This document shows, in pieces, positions 45,648-57,493 of a stretch of 58,334 nucleotides of DNA; the stretch's first letter is position 1, and the number at the start of each line of letters is the position of its first letter. A program made the position numbers and the translations under genes. Origin of the DNA: Gammaproteobacteria bacterium (GTDB lineage: Bacteria > Pseudomonadota > Gammaproteobacteria > Steroidobacterales > Woeseiaceae); NCBI GenBank assembly GCA_009937505.1, contig JAACFJ010000018.1, positions 1 through 58,334 of the forward strand. The letters run 5' to 3'. The notes under the pieces were generated by a model. It had not been told where the DNA came from and did no database searches. It was given only the letters and a program-made list of their open reading frames with translations.

Positions 45648-45788
45648 GCTAACCTCCTGTCTGTACGTCCGGCCCCTGCGCCGAATCCGCGCTCATTGCT
45701 ACATTCTGCACGATTGGCTCGAACCTTTGAACGCATTCTGTGACAATCGGGTCCCCCGAAGGCCCTACCCCGTTTACTTAGGAGCACC

Positions 45789-46991
45789 ATGGACGCGACG
45801 TTGAGTGATGAGGACCTTGCCTTCCGCGAGGAAATCCGCGCCGTATTTAGAGACGAATTCCCGGAAGACATACGCCGCAAGCGAGAAAAGGGTGTTCCCA
45901 TGGGGCGCGGGGACCTCGTCCGCTTCCAGCAGTGGCTGCACGAACACGGCTGGGCCGGGATGAACTGGCCCGTCGAGTACGGCGGTACCGGCTGGACGCC
46001 GGTGCAGAAACACATCTTCGCGATCGAAATGGCGGAAGCGAACGCCCCGCCCATCGTGCCATTCGGGCTGAGCATGGTCGGGCCCGTCGTGTATACCTTC
46101 GGCAACGAGGAGCAGCAGAAGCGCTTCCTCCCGGACATACTGGCCAGCAAGGTCTGGTGGTGCCAGGGCTACTCGGAGCCGGGCGCCGGTTCGGATCTCG
46201 CGTCACTGAAGACGCGTGCGGACCTGGCCGGCAACCACTATGTCGTGAACGGTACCAAGACGTGGACCACGCTCGGCCAGCACGCAGACTGGATATTCAT
46301 ACTCGCACGAACCAGTACCGACGTCGCCCGGCGCCAGGAAGGCATCAGCTTCCTGCTCGTCGACATGAAGACGCCCGGCGTCACCGTGAACCCGATCATC
46401 ACGATTGAGGGCGACCACGAAGTCAACGAAGTGCACTTCGAAGACGTCAATGTGCCCGTCGAGAACCTCGTCGGCGAAGAAGGCAAGGGCTGGACCTACG
46501 GGAAGGTGCTGCTGCAGCACGAGCGCGCCAATATTGCAGCCGTCGCGATCTCCAAGTACCGGCTGCGCAATCTCAGGGAGCAAACGACGAAACCCGTTCG
46601 CGGCGCCACGCCGCTCGGCGAGGATCGCAATTTCATGCGCAAGGTCGCGGCTGTCGAAGTGGACCTCAGGGCGCTGGAGTACACGGAGCTGCGCACGCTC
46701 GCTGCGGTGCAGTCCGGAAAGGCGCCGGGACCGGAATCCTCGATACTCAAGGTCAAGGGAACAGAGATCCAGCAGGCTATCGATACGCTTTACCTGGAAG
46801 CCGCGGGGTACTACGCGCTGCCTTACGTGCAGGAGCAGTACACGCTGGATTCCGATCCGGCGGACTGGGTCGGTGACGTCGCCGAAACGCAGACCTCGCT
46901 GAAATACTTCAATTTCCGAAAGGCATCGATCTACGGCGGCTCCAACGAAATCCAGAAGAACATCATCGCCAAGCACGTGCTCGGCCTTTAG
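45789..46991 (+). CDS. Acyl-CoA dehydrogenase (large subunit-like of a paired enzyme)
   Basis: FAD enzyme for the first beta-oxidation step. The 400-residue product has YSEPGAGSDLASLKTRA, VNGTKTWTTLGQHADW, and VEVDLRALEYTELRTL, and ends IYGGSNEIQKNIIAKHVLGL. The organisation with an immediately following second dehydrogenase resembles pimeloyl-CoA dehydrogenase PimC/PimD-type pairs, where the two form a heteromer; this is inference. A TAGGAG ribosome-binding site precedes the ATG. The next gene starts 9 nt later. Confidence 0.88.
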   Translation: MDATLSDEDLAFREEIRAVFRDEFPEDIRRKREKGVPMGRGDLVRFQQWLHEHGWAGMNWPVEYGGTGWTPVQKHIFAIEMAEANAPPIVPFGLSMVGPVVYTFGNEEQQKRFLPDILASKVWWCQGYSEPGAGSDLASLKTRADLAGNHYVVNGTKTWTTLGQHADWIFILARTSTDVARRQEGISFLLVDMKTPGVTVNPIITIEGDHEVNEVHFEDVNVPVENLVGEEGKGWTYGKVLLQHERANIAAVAISKYRLRNLREQTTKPVRGATPLGEDRNFMRKVAAVEVDLRALEYTELRTLAAVQSGKAPGPESSILKVKGTEIQQAIDTLYLEAAGYYALPYVQEQYTLDSDPADWVGDVAETQTSLKYFNFRKASIYGGSNEIQKNIIAKHVLGL

Positions 46992-47000
46992 GAAACAGAC

Positions 47001-48851
47001 ATGGACTTCTCGTTCAACGAAATACAGTCGATGCTCGACGACAGCGTCGAGAAATTCATCGCCAACGACTACGACTTCGAGACGCGCCAGAAATACGCCG
47101 CGAGCAAGCGAGGCTACAGCCCGGAAGTCTGGCAAACCTTTGCCGAACTCGGCTGGACATCGGTGCCGTTCAGTGAGGATGACGGCGGCTTCGGCGGCGG
47201 TCCGACCGACCTGATGGTCCTTATGCTGCGCTTTGGCAAGGGCCTCGTCGTCGAGCCTTACCTGGCCAATATCGTCCTCGCGGGCGGCGTTTTGCGGCGC
47301 GCGGCCAGCGCGGAACAGAAAGAAAGGTGGCTACAACCGATCATCGCCGGTGAGCTGCAGTCCGCTCTCGCGTACACGGAGCCACAAAGTCGCTACGATA
47401 TCGCCGACATCAGGACCACGGCTACGGCGGACGGCGACGGCTGGGTACTCAGTGGCGAGAAAGGTGTCGTTTTCAACGGCGGCAATGCCGAGCTGCTGAT
47501 CGTTGCCGCCAGGATTTCTGGCGCGCAGGACGATGAAGACGGCATCACGCTGTTTGCCGTGCCCGCCGACAGCGATGGCCTCGATGTCAGGTCTTATGCC
47601 ACGGTGGATGGGCAACAGGCGGCGGAGATCAGTCTCGATAACGTCGCCGTGGATGGCGCGGGCGTTATCGGCGAGCCGGGCAAGGGTCTCGCCGCGCTGG
47701 ATGCCGCCATCGACGATGCGACGCTGGCCGTCTGCGCGGAAGCCGTCGGCATCATGCAGATCATGACGGACAAGACGGTCGAGTACTCGAAGAACCGCAT
47801 GCAGTTCGGCGTGCCGATCGGTAGCTTCCAGGCTTTGCAGCACCGCATGGTCGACATGTTCACCGACTGCGAACAGAGCTACTCGCTGTTGCTGTGGGCG
47901 ACGATGCTTGCCGCACAGGACGACGCCGATGCGAAACACGCCATGCACTCGATCAAATACCAGGTCGGCACCGTGGGGCGCAAGGTCGGCCAGGAAGCGG
48001 TGCAGATCCATGGCGGCATGGGCGTCAGCTGGGAAGTCGATATCGCGCACTACTTCAAGCGCCTGACGACGATCGACCAGATTCTCGGCAATGCCGACTG
48101 GCATCCGCAGGCCCTGATCGACTTCTTTGCCGCCAAACAGGAGGTTTTGTGGCTCACCACGCTGATGCTTGACCTCGGCGGCACGGTGGTTCTGTATCGC
48201 TTGTTCGGCAAAGCGGGACTGCAGGTCGCCATCGCGACGGCGATCATCCTCGCGAACCTGCAAGGGCCCAAGCTGACCATCATTTTCGGGCTCGAAACCA
48301 GCCTCGGCGTGATCTTCTACTCGAGCATCTTTTTCGCCACCGACGTGCTGTCGGAAAACTACGGCAAGCACGAAGCCGCGCGAGCCGTCTGGATGGGCTT
48401 CACGGTCAGCGTCATCGTGCTGGTCATGATGAGCCTGGGGCTCATGTACCTGCCGAGCACGAACCCCAAGACGGCCGCTTTTTCGCAGGACATACAGGAC
48501 GCGTTTTCAACCATCCTCGATTTCTCGCCGCGCTTCGTGTTCGGTTCGTTACTCGCCTACCTGATCAGCCAGCGTTTCGACGTCTGGGCGTTCCACAAGA
48601 TCAAGGCGTGGACGGGCGAACGCTGGCTGTGGCTGCGGAATAACGGCTCGACCATGGCCTCCCAGGCCCTCGACACCACGATCTATTCGTTGGTCGTCTG
48701 GTGGGGCACCGTGGATCTCCGGACCGCTCTCGCCCTCGGCGGCGCCAAATACCTGTTCAAACTGGTAATCGCGGCCATCGACACCATATTCATTTACTGG
48801 GCGCGCAGCAGTTTCCTGAAACATCACCCGGAAAAACCGCTGACCGCCTGA
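47001..48851 (+). CDS. Acyl-CoA dehydrogenase fused in frame to a YhhQ/VUT-type transporter
   Basis: A single 616-residue frame. Residues 1-about 380 are an acyl-CoA dehydrogenase, PimD-like: FSFNEIQSMLDDSVEKFI, ELGWTSVPFSEDDGGFGGGP, AYTEPQSRYDIADIRTTA, IHGGMGVSWEVDIAHYFKRL. Residues about 381-616 are a six-helix-type membrane domain of the YhhQ (queuosine precursor transporter, VUT) family: VLYRLFGKAGLQVAIATAII, SSIFFATDVLSENYGKHEAAR, LAYLISQRFDVWAF and LWLRNNGSTMASQALDTTIY. A queuosine gene pair (queA, tgt) exists elsewhere in the window. At the junction, AGGAGG (48139-48144) precedes a TTG (48147), so the transporter might also be translated separately. The fusion may be natural or caused by loss of a short stop-containing stretch. 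Confidence 0.85.
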   Translation: MDFSFNEIQSMLDDSVEKFIANDYDFETRQKYAASKRGYSPEVWQTFAELGWTSVPFSEDDGGFGGGPTDLMVLMLRFGKGLVVEPYLANIVLAGGVLRRAASAEQKERWLQPIIAGELQSALAYTEPQSRYDIADIRTTATADGDGWVLSGEKGVVFNGGNAELLIVAARISGAQDDEDGITLFAVPADSDGLDVRSYATVDGQQAAEISLDNVAVDGAGVIGEPGKGLAALDAAIDDATLAVCAEAVGIMQIMTDKTVEYSKNRMQFGVPIGSFQALQHRMVDMFTDCEQSYSLLLWATMLAAQDDADAKHAMHSIKYQVGTVGRKVGQEAVQIHGGMGVSWEVDIAHYFKRLTTIDQILGNADWHPQALIDFFAAKQEVLWLTTLMLDLGGTVVLYRLFGKAGLQVAIATAIILANLQGPKLTIIFGLETSLGVIFYSSIFFATDVLSENYGKHEAARAVWMGFTVSVIVLVMMSLGLMYLPSTNPKTAAFSQDIQDAFSTILDFSPRFVFGSLLAYLISQRFDVWAFHKIKAWTGERWLWLRNNGSTMASQALDTTIYSLVVWWGTVDLRTALALGGAKYLFKLVIAAIDTIFIYWARSSFLKHHPEKPLTA

Positions 48852-48864
48852 TAAAATTTGAATC

Positions 48865-49668
48865 ATGCAGCCTTCCGGCGTCATCACGATCACCACGGAC
48901 TTCGGCCACAAGGGCCCCTTCACGGCCGTCATGAAAGGCGTGATCATAGGGCGATTCCCGGAAGCGAAGATCATCGACCTGATCCACGATATCCCTGCGC
49001 AATGGCCTCCGGAAGCCGGCTTCTGGGTCAGTCGCGCGTACAGGTACTTCCCCAAAGGCACGGTGCACCTGGCCATCGTGGACCCGGGCGTGGGCACGGA
49101 GCGCGACATACTGCTCGTGCAACACGACTGGCACTATTTCCTGGCGCCCGATAACGGCCTGCTCTCGCCAATCCTGGATGATGCAGAAGACACCCGGGTC
49201 TTCAAGCTCGACCTGAACTGCTTCAAGCGACTGGGGCTCGACGAGCCCAGTGCCACGTTCCACGGCCGGGACATTTTTGCCCCGATTGCCGCGGACATCG
49301 CATCCGGGAGGACCAACCCCGTGTCCGTCGGTATCCCGACCTACGAGTGGATCCCGGGCTGGGTCGACGACCCGGACGTCTCGACGGGCAAAGTGAGCGG
49401 CGTCATCATTACCGTCGATACCTTCGGCAATCTCATCAGCAACATCGACCGTAAACTGATCGAAGGTTTCCGGCAGCCTGTCGTGACCGTGGCCGGCCAC
49501 GAATTCCCGATGAAGACGACCTACGGCAGAGTGCAACCTGGCGAGTACCTGGCCCTGATCAACTCGTTCGACGTCATCGAGGTAGCCAGGGCCGAGGGCA
49601 ATGCCGCGGAAGGGCTCGGCCTGGAGCGCGGCGCACCGATCGTGATCAGCGACGGGATCGAAACCTGA
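48865..49668 (+). CDS. SAM hydroxide adenosyltransferase / SAM hydrolase family protein (DUF62)
   Basis: The 267-residue protein has ITITTDFGHKGPFTAVMKG, VDPGVGTERDI, FLAPDNGLLSPIL, FHGRDIFAPIAADIASG and TVDTFGNLISNI, which are the core motifs of the SAM-dependent chlorinase/fluorinase/hydroxide adenosyltransferase family. Such proteins convert SAM to adenosine and methionine in the hydroxide-type members; a fluorinase or chlorinase role is not indicated. It starts 13 nt after the transporter fusion, so it may be co-transcribed. Confidence 0.88.
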   Translation: MQPSGVITITTDFGHKGPFTAVMKGVIIGRFPEAKIIDLIHDIPAQWPPEAGFWVSRAYRYFPKGTVHLAIVDPGVGTERDILLVQHDWHYFLAPDNGLLSPILDDAEDTRVFKLDLNCFKRLGLDEPSATFHGRDIFAPIAADIASGRTNPVSVGIPTYEWIPGWVDDPDVSTGKVSGVIITVDTFGNLISNIDRKLIEGFRQPVVTVAGHEFPMKTTYGRVQPGEYLALINSFDVIEVARAEGNAAEGLGLERGAPIVISDGIET

Positions 49669-49742
49669 TTTGGCAGGGATCGCGTGGGCTGAATTTCATC
49701 TTCCGCTCATTGTCCAAATTCTGACACCATCAACAGTTGCCG

Positions 49743-51662
49743 ATGAGCAGGAAATCAGCATTGTTCGACATTCGAAAGTCAGTCTGCTTGCTGCTGCTCG
49801 CAGCCGCGCCTTCTGCGCATGGCGATGTCAGCTACGTCGTGAACGGGCTTGACGATACGCTCTCCGCCAATGTGCTGAGCCACGTTGACACTGTGCAATT
49901 CGGCCCGCGCGCCCGATTGCGCCCGCGTGACCACGAAAAAGTCATTGACAAGGCGATCGAAGATGCTCGGGCGGCCCTGCGGCCCTATGGCTACTATGCG
50001 CCCGACATTTCGGTGCGCATCATCGAGAAGCAGGACCGGTCCGCGATCGTCGAACTGACCGTCGAGGCCGGCCCGCCGATCCGCATCGCGAGCGTCGACG
50101 TAGGTGCTGTCGGACCCGGGGCCACCGACCGCCTGATTTCTGCCTGGCTGCGAGCATGGCCGCTTGGTGAGGGCGCTGTCCTCGACCAGACGATCTGGGA
50201 GAATCAGAAACAAGTCGCCATCGAGACCGCAAATTCTCGCGGCTACCTCGCTGCAGAATTCACCGAGCACGTGATCGAACTGGATCTCGAAGAAAACACG
50301 GCAACGATTGCGCTCATGTTCGACACGGGGCCGCGCTACGTCATGGGTGACGTCGCCTACAGCGGCCATGCGATAAAGCCCGGCATCCTGGAATACATCC
50401 CGCGTTTCGAAAAAGGCGATCCGTACACTGCGCGGCTCGTGAGCCGGTTGCGCACCGATCTTTGGAAGACGGGCTACTTCGACGACGTGACGGTACTTGA
50501 AACTGAACGGCCGGACCTGGATCCGCCAGCCGTCGATTTCGAAGTACGTCTCGGGACGGAAACCCGAAACCACTATTCCGGCGCGCTAGGCTGGGGCAAC
50601 GACACGGGCATACGACTGCAGGCGAACTACAGCCGCCACCCCATGTCCGCCAACGGCGACCGAGTCGATGTCGGCATCGGCTACCAGGAACTCGATGACC
50701 AGTTCACGTTGCGCAGCCGGTACCGCAGGCCGCGCATCGGACGGGCCAGGCAGTGGTGGGATGCGGAATTCACGCTACGCTTCGAAAATCAGGATCTCGA
50801 GGTGAAGCGCGACGAAGAGGACGAGGACTTCATTACGCTGGCAAACGGCGACCTCGACGAACGTCACCTCCGTTTCGGGCGACTGAAGCTCAAAAACCTG
50901 AAAGGCGGTGAAGCCCAGCGTTTCACCACTCCGTTCGTGCAGTTCCTGAATTCCGACCAGCGCTTCGACCTTCTGGACACCACGCCGGACGATCCGACGA
51001 CGAGAGTCAGCGATCCCGCCCTCGAGGGCCGGTTGCGGACCATCGAGAACGCGTTCTCGGTCGGTATCGATTACGAAGTCGTCGATGTGCAGGGCCGCGC
51101 GTTCGAGACCTTCGGGCGGCGCGATCGCGCCTGGATCTTCCATTCGGACAAGGCGTTCGGCTCGACGGTCGAATTTACCCAGTTCTACGCGGCAACGCGG
51201 CGCAGTTATGTGCTCGGTGATCGCCTGAAGTTCCACGTGCGCGGCGAGGTCGGTTACACCGACGCTGTTGTCGACCAATTCGAACTGGATATTGGCGGTC
51301 AGCCGCTGAACCTGTCGTTCACGACACTGCCGAACTTCTACCGATTCAAAGCCGGCGGCAGCATGAGCGTACGCGGCTATGGATTCGAACGGCTCTCGAA
51401 CAACGACATCGGTTCGAACCACATCATTACAGCAAGCGCCGAGGCCGAGTACCGTTTCCTCGATTCCTGGTCCGGTGCCGCATTCGCGGATATCGGCAAT
51501 GCTTTCAATAACTGGGATGACCCCGATCTCAAGCGGGGCATCGGCATTGGCATCCGCTGGTATTCATTCGCCGGTGAAATCCGTGTCGATATCGCCCAGG
51601 CGATCGACTTCGAGGGCAAGCCCATACGCTACCACCTGACGATCGGGACGCCACTGCTGTGA
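49743..51662 (+). CDS. tamA: Outer membrane translocation and assembly module protein TamA
   Basis: Omp85-family barrel that with TamB supports outer membrane biogenesis. The 639-residue product has a signal peptide (ATG at 49743; LLLLAAAPSAHGDVSY), three POTRA domains (about 25-300), and a C-terminal barrel of the D15 type with the RGYGFERLSNNDIGSNH-like motif. The family's conserved lid segment reads SVRGYGFERLS, and the final strand ends YHLTIGTPLL. The stop overlaps the tamB GTG start (GTGA, 4 nt). Confidence 0.93.
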   Translation: MSRKSALFDIRKSVCLLLLAAAPSAHGDVSYVVNGLDDTLSANVLSHVDTVQFGPRARLRPRDHEKVIDKAIEDARAALRPYGYYAPDISVRIIEKQDRSAIVELTVEAGPPIRIASVDVGAVGPGATDRLISAWLRAWPLGEGAVLDQTIWENQKQVAIETANSRGYLAAEFTEHVIELDLEENTATIALMFDTGPRYVMGDVAYSGHAIKPGILEYIPRFEKGDPYTARLVSRLRTDLWKTGYFDDVTVLETERPDLDPPAVDFEVRLGTETRNHYSGALGWGNDTGIRLQANYSRHPMSANGDRVDVGIGYQELDDQFTLRSRYRRPRIGRARQWWDAEFTLRFENQDLEVKRDEEDEDFITLANGDLDERHLRFGRLKLKNLKGGEAQRFTTPFVQFLNSDQRFDLLDTTPDDPTTRVSDPALEGRLRTIENAFSVGIDYEVVDVQGRAFETFGRRDRAWIFHSDKAFGSTVEFTQFYAATRRSYVLGDRLKFHVRGEVGYTDAVVDQFELDIGGQPLNLSFTTLPNFYRFKAGGSMSVRGYGFERLSNNDIGSNHIITASAEAEYRFLDSWSGAAFADIGNAFNNWDDPDLKRGIGIGIRWYSFAGEIRVDIAQAIDFEGKPIRYHLTIGTPLL

Positions 51663-54600
51663 GCCTGCGCCGCGTACTGCTGCTCCTGGCCGCCACCCCC
51701 GTCGCATTTGCCGCCGCCGCGTGGTTCTGGCTGCTGCACACGGAACCAGGCGCGCAATGGCTGTGGAAACAGGCGGAATCGGCCACCGGCGGCGCCCTGT
51801 CGGCCACCAGCGTCTCGGGTAGTTTGGGCGGGGGCGTCACTCTGCACAGCTTGAGCTTCGAGAACGATGCTGTCGACATCGATGTCAGCAATATCCGTCT
51901 TACCGCCCGGGTGGCGGTACTGCCCGTGCGCATCTTTGTGACAGAGGCCCACGCCTCCGGATTCAGTCTTCGAATCCCCGACAGAGAAGAGAACAGAGAC
52001 GGCAGCACCGATCTGCACGAAATATTCGCGAAGCTGCAGCTGCCTTTCGAGATCGTCGTAGAAGCACTCGACATCGAGGACGCAAGCTTCGACGGCTTCG
52101 TCGGTGAGGAATACCTGAGCTTCGGTTTCGCGTCGATCACGGGCGGCTGGAAGGACGCGATCCGCATCGACCGCCTGCAGGCCCGGACCCCGTATTACGA
52201 CCTCGACGGCACCGGGCAGATGTGGCTCCACGGCAGGAACGAGATCACCGCCGACGTCGAACGCCGTCAGCGCCGCGGTTCGCGGCTACATCGACGAGCT
52301 GGCGCTGCAGGCCAGCACCGTTGAACCCGGAGCAACGGCGGCGGGCCACCTGCGCGGGCTGGGCTCCGAACTGAGCTGGGACCTCGAGGTGCGTGCGCCG
52401 GCGGTGTCGGTACCGGTGAAAGAAGGGATGGCCGAAATGCCGCCTGTCTCCCTGTCGGCAAATGCGCGAGGCGACACGCAGGCCCTGGCTGCCGAAGCCG
52501 ACGTCGAATTCTCCGGCACCGACATGCACGTCGGTACAGTTGCCGATTACGACATTCAATCCGGCGCAGTCTCGGCGGAACTGGACTGGCGTAACGCTCA
52601 CTGGCCGGTGGGTCACACCGAACCGCAGGTAAATAGCCGCTCGGGCAAAGTCGCGGTCGGCGGCTCGATCGACAGCTGGACCGTGGCAGGAACGCTCGAG
52701 CTCGACGTGCCGCAGCTGCCACCGGGCACGTTCACGATCGACGGCGACGGTAACCGTGATGAGGCCCAGGTGGAGATTATCGAGGGCGATATCCTCGGCG
52801 GCACGATCAGCGGCAATGCCCGATACAGCTGGCGGCAATCGCGGCCGTTCAACGCAACACTCGAACTGGACGAGATCGAGACGGGCACCGCGTTTCCCGA
52901 CTGGCCGGCCCGACTGAGCGGCAAGCTCGCGATGTCGGGGCAACAGCAACCACTTCGAATTACCGCCACGTTGAGGGATGTGCACGGGCAGTTTCGCGAC
53001 AGGCCCATGTTCGCCGACGGCGGCATCGAGTACGAAGCCGCTGCATTCAGCGTCGATGATCTCGAGTTACGGCACGGCGGAGCCAGTGCCCGTCTCGATG
53101 GTCGGGTTTACGCGGCAACCGGCCTGGCTTACGACATCAGCATCGACGAACTCGGCCATTACCTCGATGGAGCCCAGGGCGAGCTGTCGGCCAAAGGCAG
53201 GATTTCACTCGCGCCGGGCGCTATTTTCCTGCGCATCGATGCGTCCGCAGACGCCCTGGCCTATCGCGGCTTCCAGGTGGAAGGCCTGAGAGTCGAGGAT
53301 CGCGGCGACGGCGCGCGCGTGCTCGACGCCGAGATTACGGCCGGGCAGGTCTCCTACAAGGATTTCCAGGCGAACGACGTGGTGCTGGCCGCTGCCATGG
53401 GGCGCGAGTCGCAGTCCGTCGACCTGGACTTCAACGCCCACGGGCTGCACGCAGGGCTGTCGCTACGGGGCATCCTCGACGACTGGGATGATCCATCGGC
53501 GTGGGATGGCGAGATCTCGAGGCTGGACATGAACCACAGTGACTTCAACGCACAACTGGAACAGGCGGCCCCGTTGCAGTTGAGCAAAAGTCGCGCCCAC
53601 ATCGAGCGAGTTTGCCTGACCGGCGCGCGCGGCATCGGCCTGTGCGCGGACGGCAACTGGGACGCAGGCAGAGGCTTCGACCTCGCGGCCAGCTTGTCAT
53701 CGGTGCCCGTCGACCTGGTCAACACCTTCGTCGACACGCGGCTCGAATTCGACCAGGTCGTCAGCGGCGAATTCAGCTGGAACGCAGGGCCGGACGGCCA
53801 GTCAGCCGGACGCGCCGATCTCAGGATGGCCGCGGGGACCGTCGCCAGCATCGACGATCCGGAGCGCACGCTGACGACCGGCCCGTCGAGGCTGGGCTTC
53901 GACCTGCGTGGCGACGACCTGCGCGGCGGCATCATCGACGTCCCGCTGCCGGGTCAAGGCCAGGTTGCCGCCGAGTTCCAGTTGCTTGACGTTGTGGGGA
54001 CGGGGGCAGCGGGCATCGGCGGCAGTATCGACGTCGATCTCGCCGACATCGGGATCATCCTGCCGTTCGTGCCGGTGCTCGACGACGCAAAAGGCACCTT
54101 GCGCGCCGACATCGGCCTCGGCGGAACGCTGGACGCACCCATGGTAACGGGCTCTGTCGCGCTGGATGACGGCAGCGTGAGTTACCTGCCCATCGGCCTC
54201 AGGATTGACGAGATCCAGCTGCGCAGCGAGCTGCAGGAGCAAGGCGGCATCGAGGTGATGGGCTCGTTTCTCGCCGGTGAAGGACGCGGGCAGATTCGGA
54301 CGCGTGCCGGTCAACGGCAAACCGTGGCTGCCGGGCTCGAAGTCACGCTTCGGGGTCGCAATCTGACGCTCATCGACGTGCCCGACGTAAAGGCGATCGC
54401 GAATACCGATGTGCAGATCGAGTTCGACGGCAACGAACTCGAGGTCAACGGCACACTGGCTTTCCCGCGTGCGCGAATTGTGCCCAGTAGCCTGGGCACC
54501 AGCCGCGTCTACGAAAGCGAGGACGTCGTTATCGTTACGGGGGAACTGCCGGAAGAGCCGACGGACGATACAGAACGCGCCGACCTGCGGATCCTCGGGT

Positions 54601-55175
54601 CGCTCGACGTCTCGCTCGGCGACGACGTCATCGTCGATCTCGGCGTCGTCGAGACTTCCGTCACGGGCAACACCGTGCTTGCCTGGAGTGGCGATCCGGT
54701 ACCGATGGCAAACGGCCAGTTCGATGTAGACGGCCAGATCCTGGTATTCGGACAAAGGCTGGAGATCACCGAAGGGGCAGTGCAGTTCCCCGACGTTCCC
54801 GCCGACGATCCCTACCTCCGCATCCGCGCGGAACGGGAAATCTTCGGCAATACCCAGGTGCGCCGCGCCGGTGTGCTTGTCGCGGGATCGGTCTCGCGCC
54901 CGACGATCGAGGCGTACACGACGCCTGTGACGACAGAGGAGCGTGCACTGACCTTGCTGGTAACCGGCAGCGACTTCGACTACGAGAGAGGTATCGGTGC
55001 GGTGGACTTCGGCACCTACATTGCGCCGCGCGTCTACGCCAGTTACGGCATCGGACTGTTCGACAACGAGAACGTCATCCGTGTCCGCTATGACCTGCAG
55101 CGTGGTTTCGGCGTTACCCTGACCTCCGGCCAGAAAGAGTCGGGCGCCGACCTGAGCTTCCGCTTCGAGAACTGA
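51659..55175 (+). pseudogene. tamB: Translocation and assembly module protein TamB, frameshifted
   Basis: Large inner-membrane-anchored periplasmic protein forming a hydrophobic groove for lipid transport, partner of TamA. The first part (GTG at 51659 to about 52257) has an N-terminal anchor (VLLLLAATPVAFAAAAWFWLL) and the typical AMxxWxxxTGxxLSATSVSG-like stretch, ending NEITADVE. The homologous text then continues in another frame (from about 52260: NAVSAAVRGYIDELALQAS) to 55175, with the C-terminal DUF490 domain (GVVLVAGSVSRPTIEAYTTP and GIGLFDNENVIRVRYDL). The frame changes near 52255-52262 without a good alternative, so a small indel or short deletion is inferred. Downstream of it, a frame of 928 residues from 52389 is open to the end. 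Overlaps tamA by 4 nt. Confidence 0.85.
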
Positions 55176-55187
55176 GTCGGTAAGCGC

Positions 55188-56867
<1,680 letters not shown>

Positions 56868-56923
56868 CGATTCAATTCGTTGCTTTCGACCGGGCGGTAT
56901 TGTACGCGAAGTCGCGGCCGCGC

Positions 56924-57415
56924 CTAGTCACTCTCGCCGCAGTTCGCGCAGAGACCCTGCACCTCGAGCATCTGGTGCACGGACGTGAATCCCAACCGCT
57001 CGGCCTTTTTCGCAACGACCGCATCGATCTCGGGGTCGTCAATTTCCAGCACCGTCCGGCAACGGCGGCAAATCATGAACTGGCCCGCATGCGATCGGGC
57101 CGGGTCGGGGCAGCCGATGAATGCATTGAGCGAATCCAGCCGGTGCACGAGGCCTGCCTCGATCAGGAATTCGAGTGCCCTGTATACCGTTGGCGGGGCG
57201 GCCGCCTTGCCCTCGCTACCAAGCTTGTCGAGGATGTCGTAGGCCCCGATGGGCTTGTGACTGTCCCACACCAGCGTCAACACCCGCCGGCGCAACGCCG
57301 TGAACCGCAGACCCCGGTCGCGGCACAGTCGCTCCGCCGTCTCGATTGCGGCGGACACGCAGCTGTCGTGGTCGTGGCCGGCGGGCGGCAATGGTCCTGG
57401 GGCGTTGTTCATCAA
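56924..57415 (-). CDS. zur: Fur-family zinc uptake regulator Zur
   Basis: The 163-residue protein has a Fur-type winged helix ([36 protein letters not shown] and [29 protein letters not shown]) and two zinc-binding CxxC pairs: CRRC and CANC. The tail [16 protein letters not shown] is closest to Zur rather than Fur. It is divergent from thrS with a 78-nt gap. An N-terminal start at 57415 or the next codon is possible. Confidence 0.9.
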   Translation of the reverse strand: MMNNAPGPLPPAGHDHDSCVSAAIETAERLCRDRGLRFTALRRRVLTLVWDSHKPIGAYDILDKLGSEGKAAAPPTVYRALEFLIEAGLVHRLDSLNAFIGCPDPARSHAGQFMICRRCRTVLEIDDPEIDAVVAKKAERLGFTSVHQMLEVQGLCANCGESD

Positions 57416-57446
57416 TGGGTGGGTGTCTTAAACCGGGAACCAATTG

Positions 57447-57452
57447 TACAAT
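57447..57452 (+). promoter_or_regulatory. Candidate thrS -10 element within a 10-bp palindrome
   Basis: TACAAT (57447-57452) in the perfect palindrome ATTGTACAAT (57443-57452), about 42 nt before the thrS ATG. No good -35 was recognised. Confidence 0.3.
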
Positions 57453-57493
57453 GGCGCGCCGTTCCCGCGGGCAACGAACAGAAAAAGACCGAC

